Under the pieces are notes generated by a model that was not told the DNA's origin, made no database searches, and saw only the letters and a program-made list of their open reading frames with translations. From contig JASHUS010000072.1 in the NCBI GenBank assembly GCA_030039865.1, forward strand, positions 1 to 21,006: 21,006 nt of DNA, in the 5' to 3' direction. Made by a program: the position numbers and the translations under genes. Of the stretch, positions 7,810 to 14,829 are shown one piece after another (positions within the stretch are counted from its first letter, which is position 1; every line of letters begins with the position of its first letter). The stretch is from Thermoplasmata archaeon (GTDB lineage Archaea > Thermoplasmatota > Thermoplasmata > Lutacidiplasmatales > UBA184).

Positions 7810-8331
7810 TTACTCGGCCAAATCATACGTCATCTCGTTCCCCGGTTTGAACCCGACCCGCTCGTACACGGGTCGACCCGATCGTGACGCATGCAGCGTA
7901 ACCCGGCTACGGAAACCGTTCGCTCGGCACCACCGGACCATCTCCATCACCAGGGCTGTGGCTACGCCCGATCGACGAAAACGGGGTTCCGTGTACATCG
8001 AGAGGATGTACGGCATGTGCATCCCCGCGAGCCGGCCCGGCCTCGGCTGTTCCGGCCGGAGCCAGAGCCCCCCACTTCCCAATACGCGCCCTCGGCCGTC
8101 TTCTGCCACGAACCCTAGGAACCGTTTCTCTCGCATCTCCGAGCGAACCCATTGTCGGTAGGGAGAGGCCGATTCGGCCACCTCCTCGCGAGTGAATATC
8201 CCGATGTCCCTCCACATCTCTTGCCGGTGTCGCACGAGAAGCTCGAAGTCCCGCAGCGTGGCCCGCCGCACTCTAACGCTTGGACCCGGTCGGCGCTGAT
8301 TCAGCGGATTCTTCTCGTGAGCAGTCGGCAT
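7810..8331 (-). CDS. GNAT-family N-acetyltransferase
   Basis: 173 residues from ATG 8331 (TTG 8343 would add four). Features in order: VRVRRATLRDFELLVRHRQE (typical GNAT first strand and helix), FLGFVAEDGRGRVLGSGGLW (central beta strands), MPYILSMYTEPRFRRSGVAT leading into ALVMEMVRWCRANGF (motif A; the acetyl-CoA loop is R-R-S-G-V-A), and VTLHASRSGRPVYERVGF (motif B, with the conserved Y-E-R-V-G-F). The end NEMTYDLAE is also typical. It is not closely similar to the RimJ/L-type gene nearby, so this is not a recent duplication. Substrate unknown. It is convergent with the cupin gene, with a 78-nt gap. Confidence 0.85.
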   Translation of the reverse strand: MPTAHEKNPLNQRRPGPSVRVRRATLRDFELLVRHRQEMWRDIGIFTREEVAESASPYRQWVRSEMREKRFLGFVAEDGRGRVLGSGGLWLRPEQPRPGRLAGMHMPYILSMYTEPRFRRSGVATALVMEMVRWCRANGFRSRVTLHASRSGRPVYERVGFKPGNEMTYDLAE

Positions 8332-8343
8332 CACTCTACCCAA

Positions 8344-8923
8344 CAGCTTCGCTTCGTGGACGTCGGGCCGCGCTTCTCGCTGGATTCGCTTCGAGCAGAG
8401 TCGCCACCGATGTTATACCTGCGTGGGCGAGTCTACATTGCATACGTTGAACACCCGAGGCGACCGATGAAAGGAATCCAGTAGTGTTCACCGGTTGCAT
8501 CCGTTGGGTTCCGGCTCCGCCAGGCACGCCCTATCGATCTGAACGCTCCGCCCCGAGATCGCGCTCCGGCGAGAGATTGTCGCAGGGCCGACCCCCATCG
8601 CGAAGGAATCCTCCCCGATCGACGCGCCACATTAGTCTAGGATGGGCCGACAATGTTCTTCCCGCTCGCTTCACGAACAGCTAGCTTGATCGAAGAGCGC
8701 CGTGATGCAACGGTAGCCCTACCAGAATCGGGCGGACATCCAGTTCTGTTTCCGAAGGCCGTCTCCTCCGGCGATCATATGGATCGCTTGCGGATCTGCC
8801 TCCTTCGCGCTTGGGAGGGATCAGGGTCATTCATCGAACAGTCCCCATCTGCGCGATGGACACCGGGCCGGAGCAGCCTCCGAGCCCGATTACAGGAGGT
8901 TGTGGGGGCGGCGGCGGATAGAT
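8344..8923. other. 580-nt stretch with no supported gene
   Basis: Open frames here (8336-8527 and 8433-8630 minus; 8484-8684 and 8653-9003 plus) overlap one another, are Arg/Ser/Pro-rich and show no domain motif; the last runs through the tRNA. I see no hairpin with a T-run and no repeat array. The stretch lies 3' of the tRNA, where a tRNA-targeting element would insert, but I found no copy of the tRNA 3' end further left. Confidence 0.4.
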
Positions 8924-9023
8924 TGCTCCCGGCGGGATTTGAACCCGCGTTGGAGGGTTTCCTCGACGTCGCCTGCGACGTCTCGAAGGCCCTCTATCCT
9001 TGACCGGACTAGACTACGGGAGC
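8924..9023 (-). tRNA. tRNA-Glu (anticodon TTC) with a 25-nt intron at 37/38
   Basis: Read on the minus strand, the acceptor GCTCCCG pairs with CGGGAGC. The D arm GTCT/GGAT has loop AGTCCGGTCAA, as in archaeal tRNA-Glu. The anticodon stem is GAGGG/CCCTC, the variable loop CAAC, the T arm GCGGG-TTCAAAT-CCCGC, and the discriminator A. CCA is not encoded. After removal of the intron (8959-8983) the anticodon loop is CCTTCGA, giving anticodon TTC. Exons are 8984-9023 and 8924-8958. Oddities: position 33 is C instead of the near-universal U, and the variable loop has four bases. Shifting the frame by one would give anticodon TCG (Arg), but that breaks the anticodon stem. Confidence 0.85.
8959..8983 (-). 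other. Archaeal bulge-helix-bulge tRNA intron
   Basis: Around the intron the RNA folds, 5' to 3', as: anticodon stem GAGGG, central helix CCTT, 3-nt bulge CGA, intron stem GACGTCG, tetraloop CAGG, CGACGTC, central helix GAGG, 3-nt bulge AAA, then CCCTC. This is a canonical hBHBh motif with a 4-bp central helix and two 3-nt bulges. The usual cut after the second base of each bulge releases exactly 25 nt and leaves a 7-base anticodon loop. Confidence 0.85.
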
Positions 9024-9058
9024 ACGCGACCGCCAGCGACATCTGACGCGAGGTCGCG

Positions 9059-9065
9059 TCTAAAG
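9059..9065 (-). promoter_or_regulatory. Possible TATA element for the tRNA gene
   Basis: CTTTAGA on the minus strand is centred about 39 nt upstream of the first tRNA base. That would give a leader of roughly 10-15 nt, usual for archaeal tRNA genes. It is a weak match in a GC-rich surrounding. Confidence 0.3.
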
Positions 9066-9261
9066 GCGTTTCGTGGGACCGCTCGGAGCCCGAGCGGGTC
9101 CCGACCGGAGGCGAAGGAGCTCTACTGATTCCGGCCACGAACCTGGCGGACTTGGGCACGAGCTCTCGACCCGCCACGGAAGGCTTGGCCCGTCCGCTTC
9201 CCACGAAAACCACGTAGGAATCCGGAGATTGTCGAGCGTCTCGTGCGTTGCGAGGGGATAC

Positions 9262-9270
9262 TTGATATGC
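9262..9270 (+). promoter_or_regulatory. Possible TATA element for the gene starting at GTG 9292
   Basis: TTGATATGC is centred about 26 nt before GTG 9292, the spacing expected for a leaderless archaeal transcript. It is one reason for preferring that start over ATG 9397. Confidence 0.3.
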
Positions 9271-9291
9271 AGATTCGCCTCGACGGGCTTC

Positions 9292-9846
9292 GTGGCCGCG
9301 GGTGGTTCGAGCAGTACCAGCGACGGCGCAGGTTCACCCCCCGCTTCGCCTGAGCCCGCTACCGCTGCACCCGGCACTCCCTCGGTGTCGTCCGGCATGC
9401 GCCGGTCGACTCTGCTCTACGCCGTACTCGCGATCGTGGTCGTAGTCATCATCATCGTCGGTTACTATGCCGCGGTCGGTAAGATTCACGCTGGCAACAC
9501 TGGTTCGAGCGGGACAGTTCTTGTGCCGTCCCAGACCGTGGATAGCATCCCCGGCGGACAGTTTGACGCGATAGAACTCCTCGCGACCTCGAACTGCACG
9601 CTCAACGGCACGTTCTACGACGTTCTCGAGATCTACCTTTACCTGATGACTCCCGCTGAACTTGAGCATCTGGCGAGGACGCTCGTGGTGGGCGGTTACG
9701 AATGGACCTCGGGGGAGGTCGACAACGGAACGATCACCCACCTGAATCTCGCGATCCCGGTCGGAGCCTCGGACTTCGTCATCCTCAATCCGGAGCTGTT
9801 CAACGAGACGTACGTGGGCTTCTACTCCAATCTCATCCTGACTTAG
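9292..9846 (+). CDS. Small membrane-anchored extracytoplasmic protein, unknown function
   Basis: 184 residues from GTG 9292 (149 from ATG 9397). A Ser/Pro/Ala-rich N-terminal tail of about 38 residues precedes MRRSTLLYAVLAIVVVVIII, a single membrane helix with basic residues on the inner side. The outer part is about 110 residues with sequons (NCT, NGT twice, NET) and two conserved-looking segments: GGQFDAIELLATSNCTLNGT, and YLMTPAELEHLARTLVVGG followed by YEWTSGEV. It ends in a strand-rich FVILNPELFNETYVGFYSNL. I recognise no family. The tail-plus-helix layout resembles that of PstS in this window. It is convergent with phoU, 43 nt away; a link to phosphate uptake is possible but unsupported. 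Confidence 0.65.
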   Translation: MAAGGSSSTSDGAGSPPASPEPATAAPGTPSVSSGMRRSTLLYAVLAIVVVVIIIVGYYAAVGKIHAGNTGSSGTVLVPSQTVDSIPGGQFDAIELLATSNCTLNGTFYDVLEIYLYLMTPAELEHLARTLVVGGYEWTSGEVDNGTITHLNLAIPVGASDFVILNPELFNETYVGFYSNLILT

Positions 9847-9889
9847 CGCCGATACTCCGCCGGAATGGTTCCATCGCCCTTGAACTGGG

Positions 9890-10588
9890 CTACGACATCA
9901 GCCGGGGCGGGAAGTACTCGCTGCGCCGCTCTCCCGTGATCGCGTAGACCGTCTTCTCGGCGACCTTGCAGGCATTGTCGGCGACGCGTTCGAGGTGGCG
10001 CGAGGCGAGCAGTTCGTACGCCAGTCGCTCGACCGCTGGCCCCCCGGCCCGCATCAGTTCGATGATCCGTGCCTGAACCTGGCGGCAGAGCCGGTCGACT
10101 TCGTCGTCGAGGGGGAAGACCGCGTGCGCCTCCTCGGCATCGTTCGCGAGGAAGGCGTGCATCGCCTGCCGCGCCATCGACCGCGCGCGCTCGTCCATCT
10201 GGCGAAGGATCGCGTCGGTCTCCGCGGTGGTGGCCTGGGTCGTGGTGACACTGCGCGCGAGATCGTAGCCCAGTCGGCCGATGCGGTCGTAGCATGTCGC
10301 GATCTTGAGCGCCGCCTCGAGCGTGCGGAGGTCCCGGCCCTCGGGCTGATGGATCGCCGCCGCGCGCACGCCCTCCATCTCGATGTTGAGGTCGTACCGG
10401 TCGAGCACGGGATCGCGGGCGAGGACGGAGTCCCGAAGGTGCGTGTCCGCGGTGAGGAGGGCCCGCGTCCCGTCCGCGACCATCCCGAGCGCGAGCTCGG
10501 CGATCTCGGCGACGTGGTGCTTCAAGAGCACGATCTCCTGCGGGTCGGCTCCGACCGGCGGATCCTCTTTGGGGGCTTGCCCCTTCAT
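9890..10588 (-). CDS. phoU: PhoU-type phosphate-signalling/transport regulator
   Basis: 232 residues, almost all helical, in the double three-helix-bundle layout of PhoU. The first half runs from LKHHVAEIAELALGMV to TLEAALKIATCYDRIGRLGY, and the second from DERARSMARQAMHAFLANDA to the end. The metal-binding signature appears in the second bundle as HLERVADNACKVAEKTVYAI (E200xxxD204). The first bundle has DRIGRLGYD in the matching place. In bacteria PhoU restrains Pst uptake and, with PhoR, the phosphate response; archaeal versions are presumed to control the transporter. It is last in the pst operon; its ATG shares one base with the pstB stop (TGATG), which implies coupled translation. Confidence 0.93.
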   Translation of the reverse strand: MKGQAPKEDPPVGADPQEIVLLKHHVAEIAELALGMVADGTRALLTADTHLRDSVLARDPVLDRYDLNIEMEGVRAAAIHQPEGRDLRTLEAALKIATCYDRIGRLGYDLARSVTTTQATTAETDAILRQMDERARSMARQAMHAFLANDAEEAHAVFPLDDEVDRLCRQVQARIIELMRAGGPAVERLAYELLASRHLERVADNACKVAEKTVYAITGERRSEYFPPRLMS

Positions 10589-11367
10589 CAGTCGTACCTC
10601 CCGGTGACGAACTGCTGCGTGAGCGCCTCGCGCGGACGTTCCAAGACCTCCGCGGTCGGGCCGATCTCGACGAGGTGGCCCGCGTGGAGGAACGCGAGGC
10701 GATCCGATACCCGCGCCGCCTGGCCCACGTTGTGCGTCACGAGCACGAGGACGATTTCCTGCTTGAGCCGTTCCATCGTCTGCTCGACGCGCTGCGTCGC
10801 GGCTGGGTCGAGCGCGCTGGTCGGCTCATCGAGCAGGAGCACTTTAGGCCGGACCGCGAGCGCCCGGGCAATGCAGAGGCGCTGCTGCTGGCCGCCCGAC
10901 AGCGATAGCGCGGACCGGTCGAGGTCGGTCTTGACCTCGTCCCAGAGCCCCGAACGCGTCAGCGACTCCTGGACGGCCGCGTCGATCACGTCCTCGTCCT
11001 CGTGAATGAGGCGGAGCCCGAACGCCGCGTTCTCGAAGATCGACATGGGGAAGACCGTGGGGCGCTGGAAGACCATCCCGATCCGCCGTCGGACGAGGAC
11101 CGGGTTGACCGTCGGGTCGTAGATGTCCTGCCCGAGGTACCGGACGGCGCCCTCCACCCGGAGGCCGGGCGTGAGCTCGGTCATCCGGTTGAGCGTCCGG
11201 ATGAACGTCGTCTTGCCGCATCCGGAGGGGCCGACGACCGCGGTCAGGGAATGCGGGGCGAAGTCGAGCGAGACGCCATCGAGGATGCGTCGCTGCTTCG
11301 AGAGCACCGAGAGCTTGTCGACGGCCATGACCGCCCCGTCGCTTGGGATCGATGCGCCGGCGCTCAT
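10588..11367 (-). CDS. pstB: Phosphate ABC transporter ATP-binding protein PstB
   Basis: 259 residues, normal for PstB. Walker A is GPSGCGKTT (46-54); the Q-loop region is IGMVFQRPTVFPMSIFEN, with the PstB-typical Q-R/K-P-x-x-F-P-M-S; the ABC signature is LSGGQQQRLCIARAL (156-170); Walker B is VLLLDEPTSALD (176-187); and the switch His is in LVTHNVGQAARVSD (H212). It hydrolyses ATP on the cytoplasmic face to drive phosphate import through PstC and PstA. The start overlaps the pstA stop by 4 nt (ATGA), indicating translational coupling. All catalytic motifs are intact. Confidence 0.96.
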   Translation of the reverse strand: MSAGASIPSDGAVMAVDKLSVLSKQRRILDGVSLDFAPHSLTAVVGPSGCGKTTFIRTLNRMTELTPGLRVEGAVRYLGQDIYDPTVNPVLVRRRIGMVFQRPTVFPMSIFENAAFGLRLIHEDEDVIDAAVQESLTRSGLWDEVKTDLDRSALSLSGGQQQRLCIARALAVRPKVLLLDEPTSALDPAATQRVEQTMERLKQEIVLVLVTHNVGQAARVSDRLAFLHAGHLVEIGPTAEVLERPREALTQQFVTGRYD

Positions 11368-12278
11368 TGGAACAGTCCCTCCAAGCGCTTCCGCGCGCGC
11401 GCGGCGATGACCCGGACCAGAATATTAAGCCCGACCACGATGATGAGCAGCAGGAACGCCGCCTGGAACGCGAGGCGGATCTCCGTCGGGAAGATCGAGG
11501 TGTACCCGCTCCAGATGTAGAATGGGAGCGCGTTCGACGGTGAAAAGAGACCCGTCGGCGGCAGGTTCGACTGGAGCGTCGTGAGTACCAGCGGCGCGGT
11601 CTCGCCCACGCCGATCGCCATCGCGAGGAAGACGCCGGTCAGCACCTGCGGGAACGCGATCGGTGTCGCGACCCGGATCAGGTACTGCCCCGCGCCAGCC
11701 CCCGAGCCGTACGCGGCCTCCCGGATGTGGGACGGCACGGTCGCGTACGCGAGGTCGGTCGACCGGAACACGTACGGCGTCATGAAGATCCCGAGCGTCA
11801 GCGACGCCGCCGCGAGCGTCAGGTGCCAGCCGAAGTAGATCACGAACGCGAAGTAGCCGAAGAGTCCGACAATGATCGCGGGCGTGCCGACCATGACGTT
11901 CGCCGTGATTCGGACCATCTCGGCGGATCGGGGGCCGAGGAACTCCGCCGTCGCGAGCCCCCCGAAGAATCCGAAGGCGATCGCGAAGCCGGTCGCGAGC
12001 CCGAGGATCGAGAGCGAGCCCATCAGCGGCGCATAGAGACCGCCCGCGTTCCCCGACGGGTTCGTGACGATCACCTGCCAGGTGAACCCCGGCACGGCGT
12101 GCTCGGAGACCCAGTAGACGAGGTCGAGGATCGGGAAGATCGCGACCAGGAAGAGGAGCGGCAGTAGCCAGCTGGCCGCCCGGTCGAGTGCGAGCCGCCG
12201 CCGCGCGTGGCCGACCCGGTCGAAGCGGATGTCGTCCGACTCGATCCGGGAGGTGGCAGGCAGAGGAGGGGTCGCCAT
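11364..12278 (-). CDS. pstA: Phosphate ABC transporter permease PstA
   Basis: 304 residues with about six membrane helices. They lie around LPLLFLVAIFPILDLVYWV, GSLSILGLATGFAIAFGFFG, NVMVGTPAIIVGLFGYFAFV, AAASLTLGIFMTPYV, GVFLAMAIGVGETAPLVLTT and AFLLLIIVVGLNILV. The cytoplasmic EAA-type loop that docks onto PstB is REAAYGSGAGAGQYLIRVAT followed by PIAFPQVLTG. It forms the membrane channel with PstC. ATG 12278 is preceded by GGAG about 7 nt upstream. It lies 10 nt after pstC and overlaps pstB by 4 nt. Confidence 0.95.
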   Translation of the reverse strand: MATPPLPATSRIESDDIRFDRVGHARRRLALDRAASWLLPLLFLVAIFPILDLVYWVSEHAVPGFTWQVIVTNPSGNAGGLYAPLMGSLSILGLATGFAIAFGFFGGLATAEFLGPRSAEMVRITANVMVGTPAIIVGLFGYFAFVIYFGWHLTLAAASLTLGIFMTPYVFRSTDLAYATVPSHIREAAYGSGAGAGQYLIRVATPIAFPQVLTGVFLAMAIGVGETAPLVLTTLQSNLPPTGLFSPSNALPFYIWSGYTSIFPTEIRLAFQAAFLLLIIVVGLNILVRVIAARARKRLEGLFQ

Positions 12279-12288
12279 CGTCCGGCTC

Positions 12289-13278
12289 CTAGATCCCCGC
12301 CACCTCGGTGAACGTCCGGCGGATGATCCAGCGGCCCGCGATATTCACTGCGAGCGTGATCGCGAGCAGGATCAGTGCAAGCTCCGTGAGGAACCGAAGG
12401 TACAGCACGCCCTGCGGCGTGAGGATGAAGGCGGAGTCGATCGTCTCGATGATGAGCGATGCCATCGTCGACGTGCCGTCGTAGACGTTGAGCGGGAGCT
12501 TCTGCGCTTGGTCGATGACCATGGCGACCGCCACCGTCTCGCCGATCGCGCGACCGAAGCCGAGGAATGCCGCGCCCCAGACGCCGCGCTTCGCGTACGG
12601 GATCGCGACTCGGCGCGTGACCTCCCAGCGTGTCGCACCGAGGGCGAGACCGCTCTCCCAGAGGTCCCGCGGGACGGAACGCAGGGCGTCCCGCATGAGG
12701 AGCGTGGTGATCGGAAGGATCATCAGGGTGAGGATGATGATCGCGAGGGCGAGGCCATCTCCGGACGGCGCCGGGGAGAACTGGGCCCGTCCGAATCCTG
12801 GGATCCATCCGAGATGCATGACCGACCACGGCCAGACGTTCACCCCGAAGTACGGCGCAACGACGAAGTAGCCCCAGATGCCGTAGATGATGCTCGGGAT
12901 CCCCGCCAAGAGGTCCACGAACGGGTCGAGCCACGCCGAGACGAACCGCGGGAGGTACGTGGTCGACGCGATCGAGATCCCGAGGCCGATGAGCATCGCG
13001 AGCAGGAGCGCCGGGACGCTCGTGAGGAAGGAACCGACCACGAAGATCATGATCCCGTAGTCGGCGAAGTTGAAGCCGAAGAACGCCCAGCCGAAGTTCT
13101 GGAGATGGCTCTCGTAGAGGAGCGTGAAGACGATCGCGAGCGTCAGGCCCAGCGGGATCAGGGCGGGGACGTACGGGACGACCTTTCGCAAAATGTGGCG
13201 AACCCCCGCTGCGGCGGGGGGAACGGGTTGCCGGCTCTCGGGGGGGCCCGAGGAGTCCGGTGACGGGCTCTCGGGCAC
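12289..13278 (-). CDS. pstC: Phosphate ABC transporter permease PstC
   Basis: 329 residues. A Pro/Ser-rich cytoplasmic N-terminus is followed by about six membrane helices (PYVPALIPLGLTLAIVFTLL, IMIFVVGSFLTSVPALLLAM, DLLAGIPSIIYGIWGYFVVA, ALAIIILTLMILPITTLLM, WGAAFLGFGRAIGETVAVAM, LALILLAITLAVNIAG). The PstC hallmark GIPSIIYGIWGY is clear. The EAA loop is ESGLALGATRWEVTRRVAIP. It pairs with PstA. The start is GTG 13278, directly preceded by a strong purine run (GGGAGGGAG) acting as ribosome-binding site. It lies 8 nt after pstS. Confidence 0.95.
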   Translation of the reverse strand: MPESPSPDSSGPPESRQPVPPAAAGVRHILRKVVPYVPALIPLGLTLAIVFTLLYESHLQNFGWAFFGFNFADYGIMIFVVGSFLTSVPALLLAMLIGLGISIASTTYLPRFVSAWLDPFVDLLAGIPSIIYGIWGYFVVAPYFGVNVWPWSVMHLGWIPGFGRAQFSPAPSGDGLALAIIILTLMILPITTLLMRDALRSVPRDLWESGLALGATRWEVTRRVAIPYAKRGVWGAAFLGFGRAIGETVAVAMVIDQAQKLPLNVYDGTSTMASLIIETIDSAFILTPQGVLYLRFLTELALILLAITLAVNIAGRWIIRRTFTEVAGI

Positions 13279-13286
13279 CTCCCTCC

Positions 13287-14573
13287 CTACGAGCTGATCG
13301 AGATCGAGGCCAGCGCCTGTTGGTCGTATCCCGCGATCTCGGGGGTCAGCGGGATGAAGTTGACCTGCTTGAGGTAGTTCTCGGCGTTACCCCACGCGAT
13401 GCACCACTGGATGAACTGAACGACGTAGGTCTGGTGCGACGGGCTCGCCGGTGACGTCTTCAAGATGGTGTACTCGAGGTTCACGATCGGGTACGGCGTC
13501 GGGCTCGCGGCCGTCGGGTTCGTCCCTCCGCTGCCAGGCGTCCACGTGGTCGGGCCCGCGGGGCTTCCGCCGAGGATCAGGCTGACCGCGAGTCCGTAGA
13601 CCGCGTAGTTGAGTCGCGCGAGTCCCAGGTTCGCGTCGTAGCTGATGTTCTGCGGCGTCGGAAGGATGTAGTTCGAGGCCACGGTGCCGCCCGCGCCCGT
13701 CGCGTTATTGTCGCCAAGCGCCGCGTAGCCGAGGTTCCCCGTCGCGAGCGCAGCGCCCTCGTAGCTGATACCGACATAGCCGAGACTGTACTGGGTCTCG
13801 GTGAGCTTCGTGATCACGCCCGTGTTCGCCGTGCCCGACTGGAAGCCGCTCGCGGGGGGCGTCGTCTGGAACGCCTTCGTCGAGTTCCCGTAGAACCACG
13901 CCTTGTCGGACATGTCGCAGTATGTCGAGAAGATGTACGTGTCGCCGCTCGAGTCCGCGCGCACGACCGGCACGATCGCCTGGCTGGGGAGGTTGACGCC
14001 GGGGTTCGCCGCCGCGATGAGCGGGTCGTTCCACATTGTGATCTGTCCCATGTAGATCATCGCGAGGATTGTCCCGTTCAGGTTGAGGTGGACGTTGGTC
14101 AGGCCCGGCAGGTTGTACATGACCAGCTGGGAGGAGATCGCGACCGGGACGTTGATGACGCCGAGCCCCGGTGTGACGTACGCGTCCGAGGCGCCGATGT
14201 CGATAGTCCCGGCTTCTGCCTCGCTCTGGCCCGTACCGCTCCCGCCCCCGTTGGTCGAGATTGTGACGTGTGAGTTCACCTGGCTCGTGTAGTTCGGGCT
14301 CCAGATCTGCATCAGCGGCTCGAGGAGGGTCGATCCGGCTTCCGTGATGTTCACAGTCGAGGTGCTACTCTTGCTTGTCGAGGCGCCGATGTAGTACCCC
14401 GCGCCGATCCCGACAATCAGAAGGACGATCGCGATCGCGATTGCCACACCCATCCCGATCGTCGACCCGCGTCGGCGCTGCGGGGCGGGGGACGATAGCG
14501 AATCGGTCGGCGGGCTCGTCGTGGGCGGGCTCGGCGGGGTCGACGGCGTCCCGGCGCTACTTTGCGCACTCAT
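13287..14573 (-). CDS. pstS: Phosphate-binding protein PstS, membrane-anchored form
   Basis: 428 residues. An unusual Ser/Pro/Thr-rich cytoplasmic tail (about 1-35) precedes one membrane helix (about 38-60, GMGVAIAIAIVLLIVGIGAG). The anchor is therefore a helix, not a lipobox Cys. The ligand-binding part has the PstS phosphate contacts: AGSTLLEPL (79-87), NGGGSGTGQSEAEAG (108-122), IDIGASDAYV and VVRADSSGDTYIFSTY (R205 to T212; canonical R-x-D-x-S-G-T). Late family segments include YSLGYVGISYEGAAL and PYPIVNLEYTILK. It captures phosphate outside and hands it to PstCA. It is the first gene of the operon, read from an AT-rich promoter region shared with truA. Confidence 0.94.
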   Translation of the reverse strand: MSAQSSAGTPSTPPSPPTTSPPTDSLSSPAPQRRRGSTIGMGVAIAIAIVLLIVGIGAGYYIGASTSKSSTSTVNITEAGSTLLEPLMQIWSPNYTSQVNSHVTISTNGGGSGTGQSEAEAGTIDIGASDAYVTPGLGVINVPVAISSQLVMYNLPGLTNVHLNLNGTILAMIYMGQITMWNDPLIAAANPGVNLPSQAIVPVVRADSSGDTYIFSTYCDMSDKAWFYGNSTKAFQTTPPASGFQSGTANTGVITKLTETQYSLGYVGISYEGAALATGNLGYAALGDNNATGAGGTVASNYILPTPQNISYDANLGLARLNYAVYGLAVSLILGGSPAGPTTWTPGSGGTNPTAASPTPYPIVNLEYTILKTSPASPSHQTYVVQFIQWCIAWGNAENYLKQVNFIPLTPEIAGYDQQALASISISS

Positions 14574-14685
14574 TCCTGTTCACCACTTCCCTTCGTTGTA
14601 GATGGCGCCGCGTCCCCGTTCCTACTCCCGTTCGCCGGGGGTCGGACCGAGCGTCTCGGCCATCGGCCGAGGGACCCGGCCTCGT

Positions 14686-14716
14686 GATATATAGTAATCG
14701 AATTTAGACACTATAG
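14686..14716. promoter_or_regulatory. AT-rich promoter region between pstS and truA
   Basis: GATATATAGTAATC followed by AATTTAGACACTATAG stands out against more than 60% GC on both sides. A TATA box here can serve both directions: toward pstS it would give a leader of roughly 90 nt, and toward truA roughly 110 nt. The palindromic character (ATATAT, CTATAG) could also hold an operator for phosphate control, but no known box is recognised. Confidence 0.5.
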
Positions 14717-14829
14717 GGGACAATAGATGGCTATTTGCGAGAGGGTAGCACGGGTTCTGGTCGTTCGCTTCCATCTTCCTGCTACGTATAGTCGGGAGGA
14801 GGCTCGGGCGCGGTACGACGCGGTGGCTC

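Noticed and set aside
8344..8958. tRNA-Glu as an integration site with attL/attR
   Set aside because: No second copy of the tRNA 3' end and no integrase seen in the window.
8653..9003. 116-codon plus-strand frame before and across the tRNA
   Set aside because: Its last 26 codons are the complement of the tRNA and intron; no domain motif.
8924..9023. Reading the tRNA as tRNA-Arg(TCG)
   Set aside because: Needs a one-base shift that mispairs the anticodon stem (C opposite A) and spoils the bulge-helix-bulge; D-arm and acceptor match archaeal tRNA-Glu.
12229..13263. 344-codon plus-strand frame
   Set aside because: Antisense to pstC with Arg/Glu/Asp-rich low-complexity content.
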